The position numbers were made by a program, and so were the translations under genes. 5,662 bases of DNA from an uncultured Clostridia bacterium (GTDB lineage: Bacteria; Bacillota_A; Clostridia; Christensenellales; Borkfalkiaceae), in the NCBI GenBank assembly GCA_934292955.1, contig CAKQXZ010000111.1, positions 1 to 5,662 on the forward strand, given 5' to 3'. The notes under the pieces were generated by a model. It saw only the letters and a program-made list of their open reading frames with translations. It made no database searches and was not told the origin of the DNA. This document shows, piece after piece, positions 1 to 5,629 of this stretch. Within the stretch, counting starts at the first letter, position 1. Each line of letters begins with the position of its first letter.

Positions 1-307
1 GATTTTCTATACTTTGTAAAACCGCTCTGCTTCCATCATTCTTTGATATTATAAAACCCGCTTTATAATTTTCAAGATTTATAGATGCGGAGCTTATTCC
101 GTATCGAACGGTAAATGAAACTTTTTCGAGCGAAAATGCCGAATCAAGATTTGAAATCGAAAAAGAACAAATTCTTTTCTCTTCAGGCGGATTGGGTTGC
201 GGCTTTTCGTTGTCTTTTGTACCGCAGCCCGATAACACCGCAGCAAATAACATAACCGTTAAAAATGCTACAAAAATCTTTTTATGGTTTGAAAAAAACG
301 TAAACAT
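1..307 (-). CDS. Lipoprotein, N-terminal part (runs off left edge)
   Basis: A reading frame open from an ATG at 307 to the window edge gives the first 102 residues. The start is fixed by an AAGGAG Shine-Dalgarno (317-312) 4 nt upstream. Residues 1-27 form a type II signal peptide: a charged stretch (NHKK, 7-10), a hydrophobic core (IFVAFLTVMLFAAV) and the lipobox LSGC with Cys28, the expected lipidation site. A low-complexity linker rich in Lys, Pro, Glu and Asn follows (about 30-43). The start of a probable beta-rich extracytoplasmic domain comes next (SFSISNLDSAFSLEKVSFTV). The product should be anchored to the outer face of the cytoplasmic membrane. Its function is not recognisable from this fragment. 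It is the third gene of the minus-strand cluster, 49 nt after the SUFU stop, with no hairpin terminator between them, so cotranscription is likely. The frame is too short at this edge to be found by an ORF search that requires a stop codon. Confidence 0.85.
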   Translation of the reverse strand, partial: MFTFFSNHKKIFVAFLTVMLFAAVLSGCGTKDNEKPQPNPPEEKRICSFSISNLDSAFSLEKVSFTVRYGISSASINLENYKAGFIISKNDGSRAVLQSIEN

Positions 308-356
308 AATGCTCCTTAATTTCGTATTTCAATCGTTTTTAACCACATATAACTTA

Positions 357-989
357 TTACAATTCCGCAAACGGCTTAGACGATATAAGTTTATAATCGT
401 CGTCGTGCGTGTAAAACTGCTCCATAAGCCAATAAATGCCGTTCGTGCCTTTTTTCAGTTTCTTAGAAAGTAACGCTCTTGTTATCGGCATAACCTGAAA
501 AACGCTTATGTATTTATGCTCGGAAACATAGCACTTAACTATTTTCGGCGACTTCATTATTTCGGGCAAAAGCAGCACAACGCCGCAATATTTGTCTTTT
601 ATGCTCATATCTATAGTGTCGGAAACGGTGATATTATCTTTTTCGTTGAACGCATATTCTGCGGTCGCCCATAATAAAGAATTCAAAAACAGCCACTCGG
701 TTGCCGATTCGCTTACTTCCGTTTCAGGCGACAAAAACATTACATACTCATTTCTGCGGTTCGCCTTTCTGCCCCAACCTATATCGCGTTCGGGCATCAG
801 ATAATCGCTCGCGCCGATCGTGCAAAGTTTCCAAAACGGCATTTCGTCCGTCGGCTCAAAAACATAGGTCGTTATCGGCTTCATATCGGCGGGCAAAACG
901 TCCTTTTTAAGTTTCAGGCTGAAACTCGGCTCTCCCCCGAACACACTTTTATAATGTTCATACAGTTTCTGCTGTCTTTTGCTTTTCAT
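357..989 (-). CDS. SUFU (suppressor of fused) domain protein, possible immunity protein
   Basis: A 210-residue soluble protein with no signal peptide or membrane segment. Residues about 38-66 carry the family's best conserved block, YVFEPT..MPFWKLCTIGASDYLMP. This resembles the usual 'rPf.tL.T.GmSd.pM' of bacterial SUFU proteins (Pfam PF05076). A run typical of the family (RRNEYVMFLSPE, then WLFLNSLLWATAEYAF) follows, and VFQVMPITRALL at 163-174 matches the 'flq..Piteee' block near the C-terminus. Bacterial members of this superfamily frequently act as immunity proteins of polymorphic toxin systems, but others stand alone, and no toxin lies in this window. The role here is therefore open. I chose ATG989, preceded by AGGGTG with a 6-nt gap. 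A GTG at 998 in the same frame would add MFL but leaves no spacing for an SD. The gene lies 21 nt downstream of the +1-frame stop of the zinc-ribbon gene and is likely in its operon. Confidence 0.8.
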   Translation of the reverse strand: MKSKRQQKLYEHYKSVFGGEPSFSLKLKKDVLPADMKPITTYVFEPTDEMPFWKLCTIGASDYLMPERDIGWGRKANRRNEYVMFLSPETEVSESATEWLFLNSLLWATAEYAFNEKDNITVSDTIDMSIKDKYCGVVLLLPEIMKSPKIVKCYVSEHKYISVFQVMPITRALLSKKLKKGTNGIYWLMEQFYTHDDDYKLISSKPFAEL

Positions 990-1010
990 TAAAAACACCC
1001 TGCCGTCATA

Positions 1011-1085
1011 TCAATTTTCGTCGCCGTCGTCGGTTATTGCGTTATAGTCTTCGGTCATTGCGTCATCGTCGGTTGTTTCGCCGTC
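1011..1085 (-). other. +1-frame acidic C-terminal extension of the zinc-ribbon gene
   Basis: If the ribosome skips the T at 1086, translation continues through 24 codons (GAC GGC GAA ACA ACC and on) and stops at TGA 1013-1011. The residues are DGETTDDDAMTEDYNAITDD followed by GDEN. They continue the acidic, Asp/Glu/Asn-rich character of the zero-frame tail. Before the TGA, in contrast, the +1 frame reads basic and unlike a tail (MKTRIRSKTDA). The switch from zero to +1 frame is therefore best placed close to the stop. Codon choice (GAC, GGC, GAA, ACC) matches neighbouring genes. Without this extension the operon would hold an odd 94-nt gap; with it, the SUFU gene follows after 21 nt. It could be a programmed frameshift product, a mutation or a sequence error. 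Confidence 0.55.
1032..1070 (-). repeat. Imperfect 21-bp tandem repeat in the acidic tail
   Basis: GACGATGACGCAATGACC (1070-1053) and GACTATAACGCAATAACC (1049-1032) match at 15 of 18 positions with a period of 21 bp. In the +1 frame they encode DDDAMT-E-DYNAIT, and a partial third unit (DDGD) follows. A period divisible by three suggests expansion under coding constraint in a disordered acidic tail. Confidence 0.6.
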
Positions 1086-1089
1086 AAAC
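1083..1089 (-). promoter_or_regulatory. Candidate +1 programmed frameshift heptamer GTTTGAC
   Basis: The zero frame reads GTT TGA C. The prfB (RF2) autoregulatory frameshift site is CTT TGA C, where the P-site tRNA slips one base onto TTT at a poorly terminating UGA followed by C. Here the stop, the following C and the TTT overlap are the same, and only the first base (G for C) differs. Differences from prfB argue for caution. tRNA-Val re-pairs less well with UUU than tRNA-Leu does. There is also no strong SD 3 nt upstream, only GGA in GAC GGA CGC and a distant GGAG (1105-1102). Confidence 0.35.
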
Positions 1090-1425
1090 GCGTCCGTCTT
1101 GCTCCGAATTCTCGTTTTCATCGGGTTCATCGTCTTTGCGTGAAAAAATACATTTGTAAACGTCAATCGCTTCATTATAAAACTCATACGGAACGTAGAT
1201 ATTCCTGTCGTCGCTCGATCTCATGCGAACCGAAAACCCGCAAGGAACCAAAAATACAGGAATGTTTTTCGATTTCAATGCTTCTTCATACATTTCCGCA
1301 TAATTAAGCCACAGTTTAACAACAAAACAAATGTCGTCCGGTTGCACTTGCGGAAGATGCGATTTTCCGCACTTTTCGCAAATAGCATCTTTATTCAACA
1401 GCTTGCATCTTTCACAATAATACAT
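1084..1425 (-). CDS. Zinc-ribbon protein with DUF2007-like domain (zero-frame product)
   Basis: The zero frame encodes 113 residues from ATG1425. The N-terminus MYYCERCKLLNKDAICEKCG contains two CxxC pairs (Cys4/Cys7 and Cys16/Cys19), a classical zinc ribbon. Residues about 30-95 (DICFVVKLWLNYAEMYEEALKS, then IPVFLVPCG and YVPYEFYNEAIDVYKCIF) fit the DUF2007 or 'putative signal transducing protein' fold. This is a small ferredoxin-like unit often found behind a zinc ribbon in Clostridia. Its molecular role is unknown. A charged tail (RKDDEPDENENSEQDGRV) ends at a TGA (1086-1084). An in-frame ATG at 1467 would add MRKNCPLKNRGGGI, but it has no SD, and the Cys motif normally begins within a few residues of the start, so 1425 is preferred. 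The acidic tail continues in the +1 frame past the stop to 1011, so the full protein may be about 137 residues. It is the first gene of the minus-strand operon. Confidence 0.78.
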   Translation of the reverse strand: MYYCERCKLLNKDAICEKCGKSHLPQVQPDDICFVVKLWLNYAEMYEEALKSKNIPVFLVPCGFSVRMRSSDDRNIYVPYEFYNEAIDVYKCIFSRKDDEPDENENSEQDGRV

Positions 1426-1429
1426 GATA

Positions 1430-1437
1430 CCCCCCCC
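1430..1437 (-). promoter_or_regulatory. G8 tract in the Shine-Dalgarno position
   Basis: The mRNA reads CGT GGGGGGGG TATC ATG, so a run of eight G sits 4 nt before ATG1425 and takes the place of an AGGAGG. It is the only plausible ribosome binding site for the zinc-ribbon gene. Homopolymeric G runs of this length are prone to slipped-strand change, which would alter SD spacing and strength. In the longer frame from ATG1467 the run is coding (GGG GGG GGT), so a change there would break the upstream extension. Confidence 0.6.
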
Positions 1438-1491
1438 ACGATTTTTAAGTGGACAATTCTTACGCATTGCGGCTTATTTTTTCCCACAACA

Positions 1492-1520
1492 ATGATATCA
1501 CATAATTAAATACTTGTCAA
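1492..1520 (-). promoter_or_regulatory. Sigma-70/SigA-type promoter P2 of the zinc-ribbon/SUFU operon
   Basis: A perfect -35 TTGACA (1520-1515), a 17-bp spacer and a -10 TATCAT (1497-1492) preceded by TGA, which supplies a TGn extended -10. Transcription would start near 1485, giving a leader of about 60 nt to ATG1425. Confidence 0.75.
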
Positions 1521-1590
1521 TACGCAAAAATCATGAACCCCGCCGCGCGGATATTATCGCTTTTCGGTTTTCCCGCCCTGCGTTTCGTAG
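1521..1590 (-). other. GC-rich leader between tandem promoters, no gene seen
   Basis: This stretch would be the 5' part of the P1 transcript. It is locally richer in G+C than its surroundings and holds an 8-bp palindrome, CCGCGCGG (1543-1550). I find no convincing terminator, riboswitch consensus or gene in it. Together with P1, P2, the G8 tract and the terminator, it accounts for the gene-free stretch 1426-1751. Confidence 0.4.
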
Positions 1591-1619
1591 ATTATAGCAC
1601 ACATTCCCCGATTTTTCAA
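1591..1619 (-). promoter_or_regulatory. Sigma-70/SigA-type promoter P1, upstream tandem promoter
   Basis: TTGAAA (1619-1614), a 17-bp spacer and a perfect TATAAT (1596-1591) with an extended TGC. The predicted start is near 1584. It points the same way as P2, about 100 bp upstream of it, so the zinc-ribbon operon would have tandem promoters and the longer transcript a leader of about 160 nt. Confidence 0.65.
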
Positions 1620-1683
1620 CCGCTATCGAGTTTTTTGAACGCACATTTTATAAAAAATCCCGTTCTACCCCTAACGACAAAAT

Positions 1684-1717
1684 AAAACGGATACGCGCCA
1701 AAGGTCGTATCCGTTTT
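1684..1717 (-). terminator. Intrinsic terminator of the GDSL lipoprotein gene
   Basis: AAAACGGATACG (1684-1695) and CGTATCCGTTTT (1706-1717) are exact reverse complements and form a 12-bp stem. The 10-nt loop may close further through CC-AAA-GG. On the minus strand the stem is followed by TTTTATTTTG, a U-rich tail, 35 nt after the lipoprotein stop codon. The opposite strand also has a T-rich tail (TTTTGTTT), so it may work both ways, though no plus-strand gene ends here. Confidence 0.85.
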
Positions 1718-1751
1718 GTTTGCTATTAAAGTAAAATCGGTTGCAGTAAAC

Positions 1752-4640
1752 TTATTTATTGAAAACGGCGTCGTTGATTATTTCGGCAAACACGTCGTAA
1801 CCGACGTCGTTTAGGTGTATTCCGTCTTCTCTGTAATACTCTTTTCTCGCTTCGCCGTCTTTAGTGAGTTTATCAAACGTGTCTATTCCGTTAAGCCACT
1901 CGGTACCTGACACGATTTGTTTCATTTCGTCTATAAAGCGACCGTATTCATAGTTGAATTTGCCGCCTTTATAGCAACTGGGAACAGCCATAGAATAAAT
2001 ATAATAGATTTCGGCGTCGGGAAAATCTGCGTGCATTTTATCCAATAACTTGACCATTAAACTTGCGGCGTACTCACCTGTATGCCCCATATTATTGATA
2101 TTGTTGCCGCCCAAAAACACCAGAATTACAGACGGTTCAAACGGTTTAACAAGTTTGTCGTAAGCAAAAAGCCAATCTTCGACGATTGTTCCGCCGATAC
2201 CGACGTTGTAGCCGAGTCTGCCGCCTATATCCGTTTGCCAGTCTTTCCAATAGTCCATGGTACTCGAACCCATTATAAGCACTCCGCCTTTTTCAGCCGA
2301 TTTATATTGCTCCGCAAGACTGTTAATTCTTGTTTCATAAGGCGAAACGTAAGTATATTCTTCCATAGCCGAAACAAAATTCTGCACATATTCGTTATTT
2401 GTGCTTGCCGTAAGATTTTTCAAAATCATAGTGCCGCCCTTGCCGCCGACCGTTGCCGCGGCGTTTTTCAAAAATTCGAATTCAACGGTATGATGAACGT
2501 AACCGTCTATAAGCAACGACGTTTTGCCGCCGTAATTTACTACCGTAAAGTTCATGGTCGCGGCGTTTTTTATCTGCGGTCTTACGAGCAACGTATAACC
2601 CGTCCAATAATCGGTGCCGTTTTTGATTTCATGAAAAACCTGATAAGCCGACCCGGTATATTCGAACACATACCTTACGGCGTGAGTTTCGTCGGCATAA
2701 GCGCACAGTTCTCCCTGCGTCCACGCGGCATATTCTCCGAATTGCATTCTGCCCGCAATAAGCCAGTATTCGCCGCTTATCGCATTGCCGTCCTTAACAT
2801 AAGCAAACGCTTTATCATACGAGCTTTCCGATTTATAATAAGTACCCGTATTGCCATTATCAAAGCACCCGTCGTTCGTTAACACGTCTTTTTCGGCAGA
2901 AAACTCAACTTCCGCGGGGCAACTTTCAAGCGAATTTACAAGCGCGTCGAAATCATCGCCGTAATACGTCCGGAAATTATCGAAAGTTACGTTGCAATAC
3001 TGCCGCATTGCTATTATAAACATCGTATAACCCCAATTTGCTTCCTGGCTGTATACAAGTTTATAATCGGGTAAATAATCTCCGTCCTTAAAATACACCT
3101 TTATATCTTGTCCGCTGTAAACGAATATATAATCGGTTTTGTATTCCGTGCCCTTCGGCATGGTATTTTTTTCGCAGGTCACGTCTTTTAATGCCTTGCC
3201 GTTCACCGTGGGATAAGCGAAAATACTGTTGTTCGTGGGGAAACGGAAAAGTTGAACTTTTACGAAATTTTTCACGTTTTTAGCAATCTGCAGTTCGATT
3301 TTACTCGCGTTTTTACCCGAAGTCTTTGTGTCGGTTATGCTTAACCGCCCCGAAACGGCATATTCGTAGCCGCCTACGGGAACTCCGTTCTGATAAAGCG
3401 CGCCCATTACCCTTTTACTTGAATTTTTACCCGAAACGTACACGCTCCCGTCATAGTTTTCGATAAACTCGTTTACGTTTTCGGAAGTGTTTATCAATGA
3501 AACGCCGGTCAGTTTGTCTTTATAGTTTACAAGCGCGTTTTCATACATGAGTTTCGCCTGCTCTTCGTCGGATACGATCTGCAGATTTTCCATTTGCGCA
3601 ACGCAGTCGTAAGTGTATAAATACATTTCGGTATAGGTAAGTCCGGGAAGAGTTCTTCTGTAAACAACGTTGCCGTCTACGGTCATTGCCATACTGCCGT
3701 CGGCTACTATTACGCCCATTTCTACGCCATGTTCTTCGTCATATGATGTCGAAGAAATATGCTCTTTATAATTAAGAAAATCCGATCTGTCTTTGTAATC
3801 CGAGAAAATAAGGTAATGATTTTCGTCAACGCCCCTTAACACAAAACGAATCTGATAATTGTTTGCATAAACCGCCGAAAAGACCACTTCCTTACCCTTC
3901 GCGAGCGATTGCGGATATATCCGAGCCGAAAAAGCGTAACTGCCGCTTAAGTTTGCCCCGTTTTCGTCCGTGACCGTTGCCGCGCCGTCAAGCAGGTAAT
4001 GAAGATTTTCATAATCGTAAACCGCGCTCGCTTTATCGCCGCCACCCGTAATAGAATGCTTTCCGAAAGGCAGCGCAACGTTTATTTTTACTTTAACTTC
4101 GTTTGTTTTGGTCTTATCCTGAGATAAAACGTTGAATTTAAGCGCGTGAATCTGCCTGTCAAACTCTATTTCAACAGTCGAACCGACCGACGATTGATAC
4201 TTGCACTCGTTTTCATAATTTTCCAAATTCAGAAATTCGGCGTATTCGCTTTCGCTAAGCGTTATTTCGCCGTTGATTACTTGCTTGTTTTTTACTTTAG
4301 AAACGTCGATTTCGGCAAGATTTGACAATACGTTTAACGTAACTATGTACTTATCCGTACTTCCGTCGGGCGCCGTCAAATCAAAAACAATTTGATTTTC
4401 GTTTACCGTAATTTGCGCCGTCACTCCGTCTGAAAGCGTGTAATCGCAGTTTTCCTCTGGCGATAAAACAAGCGCGTCGTACTGCGACTTTGTAAGCGTT
4501 ACGCAATCGTCCTTTATTTCAACGCCCGCAACGGCAGTTACCTGAAACCCGTCGAGCGGATCGATTTCGTCCAAAATTTCGCAAGCGAACAGACACAACG
4601 ATAAAACGCTCAAAAGAATAAAAAGCGATATCTTTTTCAT
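1752..4640 (-). CDS. Large multidomain SGNH/GDSL-hydrolase lipoprotein
   Basis: A 962-residue surface lipoprotein. ATG4640 is set by AAGGAG with a 6-nt gap; an in-frame ATG at 4691 has no SD and would put 17 charged residues before the signal peptide. Residues 1-20 are a type II signal peptide ending in the lipobox LFAC (Cys20). Two related Ig/cadherin-like repeats follow (about 32-105 and 110-190; compare VTLTKSQYDAL with ITLSESEYAEF). Three LamG/concanavalin-like beta-sandwich modules come next (about 205-356, 394-558, 594-746), each closing on a strand such as MENLQI, VTFDNFRTYY or MILKNLTAS. The C-terminal SGNH hydrolase domain (about 780-962) is complete: block I GSST with nucleophile Ser793, block II GIGG with Gly817, block III LGGNN with Asn846, and block V DGIHLN with Asp939 and His942. 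Such enzymes remove acyl, often acetyl, groups from glycans or lipids; an extracellular carbohydrate esterase is likely, with the substrate unknown. The gene has its own promoter and terminator and is divergent from the AraC regulator. Confidence 0.9.
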   Translation of the reverse strand: MKKISLFILLSVLSLCLFACEILDEIDPLDGFQVTAVAGVEIKDDCVTLTKSQYDALVLSPEENCDYTLSDGVTAQITVNENQIVFDLTAPDGSTDKYIVTLNVLSNLAEIDVSKVKNKQVINGEITLSESEYAEFLNLENYENECKYQSSVGSTVEIEFDRQIHALKFNVLSQDKTKTNEVKVKINVALPFGKHSITGGGDKASAVYDYENLHYLLDGAATVTDENGANLSGSYAFSARIYPQSLAKGKEVVFSAVYANNYQIRFVLRGVDENHYLIFSDYKDRSDFLNYKEHISSTSYDEEHGVEMGVIVADGSMAMTVDGNVVYRRTLPGLTYTEMYLYTYDCVAQMENLQIVSDEEQAKLMYENALVNYKDKLTGVSLINTSENVNEFIENYDGSVYVSGKNSSKRVMGALYQNGVPVGGYEYAVSGRLSITDTKTSGKNASKIELQIAKNVKNFVKVQLFRFPTNNSIFAYPTVNGKALKDVTCEKNTMPKGTEYKTDYIFVYSGQDIKVYFKDGDYLPDYKLVYSQEANWGYTMFIIAMRQYCNVTFDNFRTYYGDDFDALVNSLESCPAEVEFSAEKDVLTNDGCFDNGNTGTYYKSESSYDKAFAYVKDGNAISGEYWLIAGRMQFGEYAAWTQGELCAYADETHAVRYVFEYTGSAYQVFHEIKNGTDYWTGYTLLVRPQIKNAATMNFTVVNYGGKTSLLIDGYVHHTVEFEFLKNAAATVGGKGGTMILKNLTASTNNEYVQNFVSAMEEYTYVSPYETRINSLAEQYKSAEKGGVLIMGSSTMDYWKDWQTDIGGRLGYNVGIGGTIVEDWLFAYDKLVKPFEPSVILVFLGGNNINNMGHTGEYAASLMVKLLDKMHADFPDAEIYYIYSMAVPSCYKGGKFNYEYGRFIDEMKQIVSGTEWLNGIDTFDKLTKDGEARKEYYREDGIHLNDVGYDVFAEIINDAVFNK

Positions 4641-4644
4641 TTTT

Positions 4645-4652
4645 CTCTCCTT
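4645..4652 (-). promoter_or_regulatory. Ribosome binding site of the GDSL lipoprotein gene
   Basis: AAGGAGAG on the minus strand, with AAGGAG ending 6 nt before ATG4640. This decides the start in favour of MKKISLF over the upstream in-frame ATG at 4691. Confidence 0.85.
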
Positions 4653-4684
4653 ATAATTCAATTTCATAAAATATCGTTTTGTTG

Positions 4685-4713
4685 TTGACATAATCCGATA
4701 TGTCTAATATACT
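4685..4713 (+). promoter_or_regulatory. Sigma-70/SigA-type promoter of the AraC regulator gene
   Basis: A perfect TTGACA (4685-4690), a 17-bp spacer and TATACT (4708-4713), with a predicted start near 4720 and a leader of about 73 nt. The -10 is only 3 bp from the -10 of the opposing promoter, so two polymerases could not bind together. The predicted start rules out the in-frame ATG at 4700 as the translation start. Confidence 0.75.
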
Positions 4714-4716
4714 TGA

Positions 4717-4745
4717 ATTATATCAAACTCTTTTTTTCGTTTCAA
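4717..4745 (-). promoter_or_regulatory. Sigma-70/SigA-type promoter of the GDSL lipoprotein gene
   Basis: TTGAAA (4745-4740), a 17-bp spacer containing an A7 run, and a perfect TATAAT (4722-4717) with an extended TGA. Transcription should start near 4710, with a leader of about 70 nt. The -10 lies inside TTGA-N6-TCAA (4713-4726), a short dyad that could be chance or an operator half-site pair. Confidence 0.75.
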
Positions 4746-4792
4746 TACATAAAATTGCAAACTTAAACACAATTACAGGTAATAAAGGAAAA

Positions 4793-5629
4793 ATGAAAAC
4801 AACAAAAAGAACGGTAGAACTGCTTTCCGGCACTACTTTAGCCATTCGCCCCGATAATTATTATCGCCACCCGCTGTTATACGACGTGGTGCAATCGGGG
4901 TATATAATCGGCGGGTTAACTCACTCCGTTTCAAGAGCGGGTTACAATTCTTACGGACTGTACGGAGTACTTAAAGGCGAAGTGGTTCTGAAAACCAAAA
5001 ACAAAACGTATAAAGCGCATGCCGGCGACACGCTGTTTTTCTCGCAGGAAGTCGCGCACACCGTCGAAAACGGCGGCGATATACCCTACGAAACGAATTT
5101 CATGTATTTATACGGGCCCGAAGTCAAGGGATTTTATGACAGTTTTCAATCGAAGTTCGGCTATGTAATGACTGGTTTTACTCCGCCGTCGCTTGCCGAA
5201 GCGGCACAAAAAATCACAGACATGATACAATCGGGAAACGAAAACAGATATATGATTTCGTCGCTTATATACAACGTTTTAACCGAACTTTTGCAACAAT
5301 GCGACATCAGCGACGGACACACCGGCATTACCGACGCAATCAAATATGTAATGGAACATTATAAAGAAAAAATAACGCTCGATACCCTTTCTTCCATGGC
5401 TTATACCGACAAATTTTACTTTATCCGGCAGTTTCATTCTCTCACGGGGTTTACGCCTAAGGAATATCAGAACGAACTTAGGTTAAACGAAGCCTTAAGT
5501 TTGCTTAAAAATACCAATTTATCCGTAACCGCAATAGCAAACGAAGTCGGCTTTTCCGACGTACGGGGTCTTATTTCCCTGATCAAAAACAGAAAAGGCT
5601 GCTCCCCGTCGCAACTCAGAAAAAAATAA
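4793..5629 (+). CDS. AraC-family transcriptional regulator with N-terminal cupin
   Basis: A 278-residue DNA-binding protein, the usual length for the family. ATG4793 follows AAAGGA; a start at 4700 would precede the predicted transcription start. Residues about 25-105 form a cupin-like sensor domain: GVLKGEVVLKTKNKTYKAHAGDTLFFSQEVAHTVE shows the gel-turn-GD-x-hhhh-x-x-x-xH pattern typical of AraC ligand pockets, often for sugars. A helical linker follows (about 130-175). Two helix-turn-helix units make up about 180-278. The first is regular (LDTLSSMAYTDKFYFIRQFH, then GFTPKEY). The second keeps ITEV-like scanning residues and VGFSD, but then reads VRGLISLIKNRKGCSPSQLR, lacking the aromatic residues usual in 'yFsr.FKk..G.sP..yR'. 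It is divergent from the GDSL lipoprotein gene across a 152-bp gap and is the obvious candidate to control it and itself. The inducer is unknown. The remaining 33 bases of the window hold no recognisable feature. Confidence 0.9.
   Translation: MKTTKRTVELLSGTTLAIRPDNYYRHPLLYDVVQSGYIIGGLTHSVSRAGYNSYGLYGVLKGEVVLKTKNKTYKAHAGDTLFFSQEVAHTVENGGDIPYETNFMYLYGPEVKGFYDSFQSKFGYVMTGFTPPSLAEAAQKITDMIQSGNENRYMISSLIYNVLTELLQQCDISDGHTGITDAIKYVMEHYKEKITLDTLSSMAYTDKFYFIRQFHSLTGFTPKEYQNELRLNEALSLLKNTNLSVTAIANEVGFSDVRGLISLIKNRKGCSPSQLRKK

Noticed and set aside
308..356. Possible terminator or promoter between the SUFU gene and the lipoprotein
   Set aside because: I found no stable stem with a T-run and no -35/-10 pair with acceptable spacing; only the lipoprotein SD is clear.
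192..473. Plus-strand frame of 93 codons at the left edge
   Set aside because: It is antisense to the lipoprotein signal peptide and the SUFU 3' end, and its product looks like a mirror of those genes rather than a protein.
592..910. Two short plus-strand frames overlapping the SUFU gene
   Set aside because: Both lie opposite the conserved SUFU core and have no SD or domain signal.
1426..1467. Upstream in-frame start of the zinc-ribbon gene at 1467
   Set aside because: It has no SD, would add a segment coded by the G8 run, and displaces the Cys motif from its usual N-terminal place.
1517..1534. A five-codon frame (MIFAY) after a GGGG in the leader between P1 and P2
   Set aside because: It is too short to judge, overlaps the -35 box of P2, and has no run of regulatory codons to suggest attenuation.
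2082..2882. A 266-codon plus-strand frame inside the GDSL lipoprotein gene
   Set aside because: It is fully antisense to a gene with clear domains and catalytic motifs. Its translation is low-complexity (many Phe, Arg, Ile, His) and matches no family I know, and no promoter or SD precedes it.
4671..4701. Inverted repeat ATATCG (4671-4676) and CGATAT (4696-4701) near the AraC promoter
   Set aside because: Six-base arms 19 nt apart in AT-rich DNA are expected by chance, and AraC proteins usually bind direct, not inverted, repeats.
5161..5343. A 60-codon minus-strand frame inside the AraC gene
   Set aside because: It is a shadow of the regulator's linker region with no SD.
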